Origin: an uncultured Bryobacteraceae bacterium
Lineage (GTDB): Bacteria > Acidobacteriota > Terriglobia > Bryobacterales > Bryobacteraceae
NCBI GenBank assembly: GCA_937920635.1
Contig: CAKZUE010000046.1
Location: forward strand, 1-64,000
Reading direction: 5' to 3'
Length of the DNA stretch: 64,000 nucleotides
In this document: in pieces, positions 58,776 to 64,000 of the stretch
Layout of the letters: the number at the start of each line of letters is the position of its first letter
How positions within the stretch are numbered: position 1 is the stretch's first letter
The notes under the pieces: generated by a model
What the model saw: only the letters and a program-made list of their open reading frames with translations
Database searches by the model: none
What the model was told of the DNA's origin: nothing
Translations under genes and position numbers: made by a program

Positions 58776-59369
58776 CTACTTCTTGAAGAGCCGGTCGAAA
58801 GCGAGCCTCGCATCGGCCGCGCTCTTGGGCGCGGCGATGTCCGGCCGTCCGTCCGTGCGGATCACCGATGAGGGCGGGGCGCTGTCGCGGGCGACGGTCA
58901 CGCGCGGGCGGAAGAACGTGCAGTCGTTGGCCTTGTCCTTGTAAGGAATGCGCGCCGGAATCGGCTTGGTGCACTGGAAGCGGGTGGAGGGCTCGAAATA
59001 CGCGCACTGCTTGCAGCAGTGCAGTTCGGCCCCGCACTTCGGGCAAACGCCCGAGAAGTCCATGTCCGGCGGGAACGCCGTGGCGCAGTTGTAACAGCGC
59101 GCGGCGGTGACGGTTTCCACCATGCGCGGCAGGCGCGGCCCGGTGATGTCGATGGGCGGCCTGGGGCCTCTGGGCTTCGGCCGTTCGCGTTCGCGCTCTT
59201 CGCCCGAGGGGGCTTCATAGTCCATGTAGCCCCGTTGCTTGTACTTGCGGTCGCCTTCCATGCGGGAGAGTGCTCCTTTGGTGGCTTGGTCGATTTTCAG
59301 GCAGTTCAGACAGTGCGGATCGTATTCCTGAACAGGCTCGTGTGAGTCTGGTTCCTGACGGGAACCCAT
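58776..59369 (-). CDS. Hypothetical multi-zinc-ribbon protein
   Basis: CxxC pairs CLNC, CYNC, CPKC, CKQC; alternative start at 59261. Confidence 0.65.
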   Translation of the reverse strand: MGSRQEPDSHEPVQEYDPHCLNCLKIDQATKGALSRMEGDRKYKQRGYMDYEAPSGEERERERPKPRGPRPPIDITGPRLPRMVETVTAARCYNCATAFPPDMDFSGVCPKCGAELHCCKQCAYFEPSTRFQCTKPIPARIPYKDKANDCTFFRPRVTVARDSAPPSSVIRTDGRPDIAAPKSAADARLAFDRLFKK

Positions 59370-59519
59370 GCGGATGGATCACGCCGCGAGGAAGGAGAAT
59401 CGCACCAGCCTATGCGCCGTTTCCACCGCCCGCCGAAGCATCCCCGCTTCGCCGCGCGGCCGCTCACCCGGCACACCCCATACATATCATGCTTCCGCGC
59501 CGGAATCCAGCCCCTTTGG

Positions 59520-62072
59520 TTAATTCCGCAAGGTCCATTTGACGGGCAGATGGCAGGGGCGGGTGACGGGGTCCTCGCTGCGGTTCGGACTGATGCGCAG
59601 CGTGTAGCCGATCCGTCCGGTCTGGTGCGGCACAAACTCCCGCCCAAACAAATACCGCCCGTCCTGTTGTTGCAGGAACGGCAGGCTGATCACGGTGGTG
59701 TCGTACAGGTCGCCGTCCGGGTTCACGCGGCCCACCACCGCTTCCACGCGCACGTCGCCCGGTTCCAGGCCGGCCAGGTGCACGGAGGCGCGGAGCTGGA
59801 TGGCCGCGCCGGTGACAATGGAACGTCCGACGGAGCTGGAGACATCCTCGATCGTCACGCCGGGCCAGGCATGGTCCACCTTGTGGTTCCACTGAGCCTT
59901 TTCACGCGCCCACTGATAGTTCTGCTGTTGCGCCCGGAGGCCGGCCAGATGCGCGGGTTCGTACATCCGTTCGACGTAGTCCCGCACCATGCGCTGGCAG
60001 TTGAACAGCGGGCTGAGGTTCATGATGGATGTCTTGACGCGCTTCATCCACGCCGCCGGCACGCCCTCTTCCCGGTTGCGGTAGAACATCGGCACGATTT
60101 CCGTTTCCAGCAGCGAGTAGATCGAAGAGGCGTGCACTTCGTCGAGGTCCGGCGTGTAGGGGTCGCGGTCGCCGATCGCCCAGCCGCCGGACACCTCATA
60201 GGCTTCGTCGAACCAGCCGTCGAGGATCGAGAGGTTGAGCGTGCCGTTGATGGCGGCTTTCATGCCGCTGGTGCCGCAGGCTTCCTCGCCACGGCGCGGG
60301 TTGTTGAGCCACAGGTCCACCCCCTGCACCAGCTCGCGGCCCACTTCGATGTCGTAGTCCTCGACAAAGACGATGTGGCGCGCGAGTTCAGGATCGCGCG
60401 CGAACTGGATGATCTCCCGGATCAGTTGCTTGCCGGGGGTGTCCTTGGGATGCGCCTTGCCGGCGATGACGAGCTGCACGGGCATCTGCGGGTTGGTAAG
60501 GATTTTCTTCAGCCGGGCGAGGTCGCGGAAAATCAGCGTGGCGCGCTTGTAGGTGGCGAAGCGGCGCGAGAAGCCGATGGTGAACACTTCGGGATCGAAG
60601 ATTTCGGCGAGCCGCTTCTGCTCGGTGCTGGGCGCGTGCCGTTCCTGGGCGCGCCGGAGGAGCCTTTCGCGGATGAAGGCGATCAGGCGGCGCTTGCGCC
60701 GGCGCCGGATCTCCCACAGCTCCTCGTCCGGGATGTCCTCCACCTGCGCCCAGATGGCCGGGTCCACGTATTGCTCCCGCCAGCCTGGCGCCAGATACTG
60801 GTCGAACAGATTGGCCAGATCCGGATGCAGCCACGTGGGCAGGTGCACGCCGTTGGTGATCGGGAAGATGGGGACTTCGTGTTCGGGGAAGTCCGGCCAC
60901 AGGCGGCTGAACATCTGCCGGCTCACCTCGGAATGCAGGCGGCTGACCGCATTGCGGTAGGCCGACATCTTCAGGGCCAGCACCGCCATCGAGAAGCGGT
61001 CGCCCTGTTCCGCGGTCCCGCCCTGCCCGAGGGCGAGGAAGCGGTCGAAGGGAACATTGTTGCGCTCGCAGTAGGCGTGGAAGTACTCGTAGATGAGCCC
61101 CGGGTCGAACATGTCGATGCCGGCCGGCACGGGCGTGTGCGTGGTGAACGTGTTGTTGGCCCGGGCCGCCTCCAGCGCCTCATCCCAGCTCAGGCTGTGC
61201 TCCTGCATCAGCAGCCGCACGCGTTCCAGCGCCAGAAACGCCGAGTGGCCCTCGTTCATGTGGAACACAGTTGGTTCCATGCCGAGCCGCTTCAGCGCGC
61301 GCAAACCGCCCACGGCCAGCACGAACTCCTGCTGGATTCGGGTCACCGTGTCGCCGCCGTACAACTGGTCGGTGATGTCGCGGTACTCGTCGATGGTGTT
61401 TTCCGGGATGTTGGTGTCGAGCAGGATCAGGGGCACGCGGCCCACCTGCATCTTCCAGGCCTTCACGTAACAGTTGCCGCGCGGCAGGCGGAGTTCGACC
61501 ACGATCTCGTTGCCTTCGGCGTCGAGCGCCGGCGCTACAGGCCAGGTGAAGAAGTCGTTCACCGGATACTTCTCCACCTGCCAGCCGTCCGGATTCAGGT
61601 GCTGTTCCAGATAGCCCTTCTGGTACAAGAGACCGACGCCGACCAGGCCGAGGTTGGCGTCGCTGGCGGCTTTCAGATAGTCGCCGGAGAGGATGCCCAG
61701 CCCTCCGGAGTAGATCTGCACCGATTCCAGCAGTCCGTACTCCATGCTGAAGTAGGCCACCTTCATTCCATCCGGCGGAGGCTGGACTTTCATGTAGTCG
61801 TCAAACTCGCGGCAGGCGGCCTGATACAGGGCCACATAGCGCGGGTCGGCCGCCGCCTTCTGCAAAGTCTCCTGAGGGATGCGGCCCAGCAGGAGAACCG
61901 GATTGCGCCGGCATTCCTTCCACAACACCGGATCCAGCCTGCGGAACACAGGGCGGATGTTCTGTTTCCAGCTCCAGAGGAAATTCAGAGCCAGCTCGCC
62001 CAGCCGCGACAGCTCAGGCGGCAGCGCGGGGGTGACGAGAAACTCTTTGACGGGATGGATGCGATGGGCCAT
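59520..62072 (-). CDS. glgP: Alpha-glucan phosphorylase
   Basis: FLWSWKQNIRPVFRRLDP; VAYFSMEYGLLESVQIYSGGLGILSGDYLKAASDANL; EEACGTSGMKAAINGTLNLSILDGWFDE. Confidence 0.93.
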   Translation of the reverse strand: MAHRIHPVKEFLVTPALPPELSRLGELALNFLWSWKQNIRPVFRRLDPVLWKECRRNPVLLLGRIPQETLQKAAADPRYVALYQAACREFDDYMKVQPPPDGMKVAYFSMEYGLLESVQIYSGGLGILSGDYLKAASDANLGLVGVGLLYQKGYLEQHLNPDGWQVEKYPVNDFFTWPVAPALDAEGNEIVVELRLPRGNCYVKAWKMQVGRVPLILLDTNIPENTIDEYRDITDQLYGGDTVTRIQQEFVLAVGGLRALKRLGMEPTVFHMNEGHSAFLALERVRLLMQEHSLSWDEALEAARANNTFTTHTPVPAGIDMFDPGLIYEYFHAYCERNNVPFDRFLALGQGGTAEQGDRFSMAVLALKMSAYRNAVSRLHSEVSRQMFSRLWPDFPEHEVPIFPITNGVHLPTWLHPDLANLFDQYLAPGWREQYVDPAIWAQVEDIPDEELWEIRRRRKRRLIAFIRERLLRRAQERHAPSTEQKRLAEIFDPEVFTIGFSRRFATYKRATLIFRDLARLKKILTNPQMPVQLVIAGKAHPKDTPGKQLIREIIQFARDPELARHIVFVEDYDIEVGRELVQGVDLWLNNPRRGEEACGTSGMKAAINGTLNLSILDGWFDEAYEVSGGWAIGDRDPYTPDLDEVHASSIYSLLETEIVPMFYRNREEGVPAAWMKRVKTSIMNLSPLFNCQRMVRDYVERMYEPAHLAGLRAQQQNYQWAREKAQWNHKVDHAWPGVTIEDVSSSVGRSIVTGAAIQLRASVHLAGLEPGDVRVEAVVGRVNPDGDLYDTTVISLPFLQQQDGRYLFGREFVPHQTGRIGYTLRISPNRSEDPVTRPCHLPVKWTLRN

Positions 62073-62279
62073 AGAGACGAAAATTGCTCCCTGTTCCAAG
62101 TTAGCAGAGAGATGCTGGACCGCCCGTCGTGGCGGATGGCGTTACGGGATGCTCCTGCCTTTGGTTAGATGCGCCGGTCCAGCGGAACGAACCGCAATTC
62201 TGCCAGTGTTCCCAGCGGCCCCTGAATCAGGAACAACCGGGTTTGTCATCCTTTTGTCTTGATTTTCTCCATCTTGACG

Positions 62280-62285
62280 TACAAT
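62280..62285 (+). promoter_or_regulatory. -10-like TACAAT six nt before the Rrf2-family ATG (possible leaderless promoter)
   Basis: TACAATgaaagcATG. Confidence 0.45.
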
Positions 62286-62291
62286 GAAAGC

Positions 62292-62792
62292 ATGAAGTTG
62301 AGCGCCCAGGAAGAGTATGGGCTGAGGTGTCTCCTCCATATGGCCCGCAATGGCGAGGACCGCAGCCACAGCATTCCGGAAATCAGCCGCGCGGAGGGCC
62401 TTTCCGTCCCCAACGTGGCCAAACTGATGCGCATTCTGCGGCTCGGAGGACTGGTGCAGAGCGTGCGGGGACAGGCTGGCGGGTACACGCTGGCCAAGCC
62501 GGCAGCCGAAATCACGGTCTCGGAAGTGCTGGGGCTGCTGGGAGGCAGCTTCTTCAACTCCCATTTCTGCGACCGGCACGCCGGACTGGAGCGCAGTTGC
62601 GCGCACAGCCAGGACTGTTCGCTCCGCACCCTGTGGGGCGCGGTGCAGAAGAGCCTGGACGCAATTCTCACCCGCACCACGCTGCGCGACCTGCTCCGCA
62701 ACGAGCAGGAAGTGGCGGCGCTTCTGCGGGAGAGAGCCTCGGCGGCGCTGCTGGAGGCTGCCGAATCCGGCGCGCGGCCACGCGCTTGCTGA
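62292..62792 (+). CDS. Rrf2 family transcriptional regulator
   Basis: MKLSAQEEYGLRCLLHMARNG, SVPNVAKLMRILRLGGLVQSVRGQAGGYTLAKPAAEIT; Cys triad CDRHAGLERSCAHSQDC. Confidence 0.92.
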   Translation: MKLSAQEEYGLRCLLHMARNGEDRSHSIPEISRAEGLSVPNVAKLMRILRLGGLVQSVRGQAGGYTLAKPAAEITVSEVLGLLGGSFFNSHFCDRHAGLERSCAHSQDCSLRTLWGAVQKSLDAILTRTTLRDLLRNEQEVAALLRERASAALLEAAESGARPRAC

Positions 62793-62846
62793 GCCCTTGC
62801 CGCCGGATGGCAGCAGGCCCTCCCGGCCGCCCGATATGCTGAAAGG

Positions 62847-63746
62847 GTGGCGTCCGCGGACGTCCGCGCCATTTCCATGCGGGATCGGAATTCTGCCGGA
62901 AGCATCGTTGTCACCAGTGTGACCGCGGGAGCGGGCAAGACTCATTTGGCCTGCGCCCTGGCCCGGTGGCTGGCCAATCAGGGCTACCACCCGGTTCCTC
63001 TTCACCTGTCCCTCCCTCCAGCCGGCCGTGTGGCCTGTCCGGGAGGGGGGACCGTTTCCCGGTCCGCGGCCCTGCTGGCCGAGGCCTGCCGGTTGCAGCC
63101 GGACCCGTTGTTTGAGTCCTCCTGGGCCAGGCTGGGGGAAGTGGCCGCGCACGGCGACGCGGTGATCGTGGAGGCGCCGTGGCAGGAGGCGCAATCGAGC
63201 GGCCTGCCGTTGATCCGCGTGGAACGGACGGCGGGAGGCGTCTCGGTGAACGGCTTTCCGCTTCCGCTTTTCCCGTCCGTGCTGACGCATGCCGAACCGC
63301 CGGAACTGGAAGCCCTGCCGGAGTGGGACTGGGCAACGCGGCCCCGCACCGGCATCGTCAGCCTGCCGCACCTGCTCGATTTCCGCGACCTCGCGCTGCT
63401 GCGCGGCGCGGAGTGGCTGGCCGCGGCCGGCATCGGGCAATTCGAGTTCCTTTTCGTGCCTGCCACCTCCAACGGGCCGCACGACGCCGCATGGCTCGAA
63501 GAGACCGGATTGTTGCCCTGGCTCGAACAGCAGGCGCGCGGCGGCGCCCGAGTGGTGAGTTGCGGCTGGCAGGTGGGCGGAGCGCGAGTGGTGGAGCGCG
63601 CCGACCTGACCGATTACCGCCGGCTCTCGCTGCTGCTGGGCCGGAGGCTGCCGCCGCCGATGCCGGACGACGCCGTCTTCGACGAGATGGCCGGCTGGGC
63701 CACGCCGTGGGCGCTTCAGGAGACTCTGCTGGAGGCGCTCTTGTGA
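62847..63746 (+). CDS. Short, degenerate cobyric acid synthase (CobQ)-like protein
   Basis: P-loop TSVTAGAGKTHLACAL; GGGTVSRSAALLAEACRLQPDPLF; LPHLLDFRDLALLRG; FVPATSNGPHDAAWLEETGLLPWLEQQARGGARVVSCGWQ parallels the CobQ amidotransferase core. Confidence 0.6.
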   Translation: MASADVRAISMRDRNSAGSIVVTSVTAGAGKTHLACALARWLANQGYHPVPLHLSLPPAGRVACPGGGTVSRSAALLAEACRLQPDPLFESSWARLGEVAAHGDAVIVEAPWQEAQSSGLPLIRVERTAGGVSVNGFPLPLFPSVLTHAEPPELEALPEWDWATRPRTGIVSLPHLLDFRDLALLRGAEWLAAAGIGQFEFLFVPATSNGPHDAAWLEETGLLPWLEQQARGGARVVSCGWQVGGARVVERADLTDYRRLSLLLGRRLPPPMPDDAVFDEMAGWATPWALQETLLEALL

Positions 63747-63898
63747 CGGATTCAGCCCGCTGCGGCCGGGGACGTAGTAGATTAAGATCTGAGCAGCCCG
63801 GGAGCGCCGCGCTTTCAGGGCCGCACGGGGGTGGGCCGGGACGCAAGACCGGAGCGGGCGGCATGCCGCGGCCGGTGCGGCTGCGGGGAGGCAGAGAT

Positions 63899-64000
63899 TG
63901 ACCATCACACACGGTGGAAACGTGTTTGCCGTTGCGCGGGAACGCGGTTGGGACTGGCGCGAGATTCTGGATCTGAGCGCGAGCATCAATCCGCTGGGCC
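63899..64000 (+). CDS. CobD-like threonine-phosphate decarboxylase (5' fragment, runs off window)
   Basis: TTG start after GAGG; (M)TITHGGNVFAVARERGWDWREILDLSASINPLG. Confidence 0.7.

Noticed and set aside
63747-63898. Cyclic di-GMP-I (GEMM) riboswitch suggested by gggacgcaagaccgg
   Set aside because: Only one short segment resembles the GEMM motif; the GGGCAAACC and tetraloop-receptor parts are missing.

Overview
This is a GC-rich, gene-dense bacterial chromosomal window. The gene set (large Oar-like TonB-dependent receptors, DUF1080, secreted Gfo/Idh/MocA oxidoreductases, sulfatase, PEP-CTERM protein) suggests a Solibacter/Bryobacter-type Acidobacteriota, but that taxonomy is an inference. 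I support about 50 protein-coding genes. I found no rRNA, tRNA, CRISPR array, prophage or transposase. Recognisable genes include purE-purK, serS, clpP, pyruvate carboxylase, lhgO, rhaB, glgP, a fused 2-oxoacid dehydrogenase E1, an HtrA-like protease, a Fur-family regulator and two Rrf2-family regulators. The observations I consider most worth follow-up are: (1) a respiratory cytochrome cluster (CbcL-like 9-CXXCH/cytochrome b protein plus a NapC/NirT-like multiheme protein with a CX3CH site) downstream of a near-consensus sigma-54 promoter and an 18-bp palindrome, divergent from a PAS/Cys-rich sigma-54 activator; (2) a TonB receptor/beta-propeller phytase pair with an 11-bp-phased Pho-box-like array upstream; (3) a miniaturised, degenerate CobQ-like protein directly upstream of a CobD-like gene at the window edge; (4) a methyltransferase-family protein that has lost its motif residues; (5) a recurrent -10-like TANNNT hexamer 6-10 nt before start codons, suggesting widespread leaderless mRNAs; and (6) a 29-aa membrane microprotein translationally coupled to a sugar transporter. 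All family calls come from reading the translated ORFs; no database search was run.
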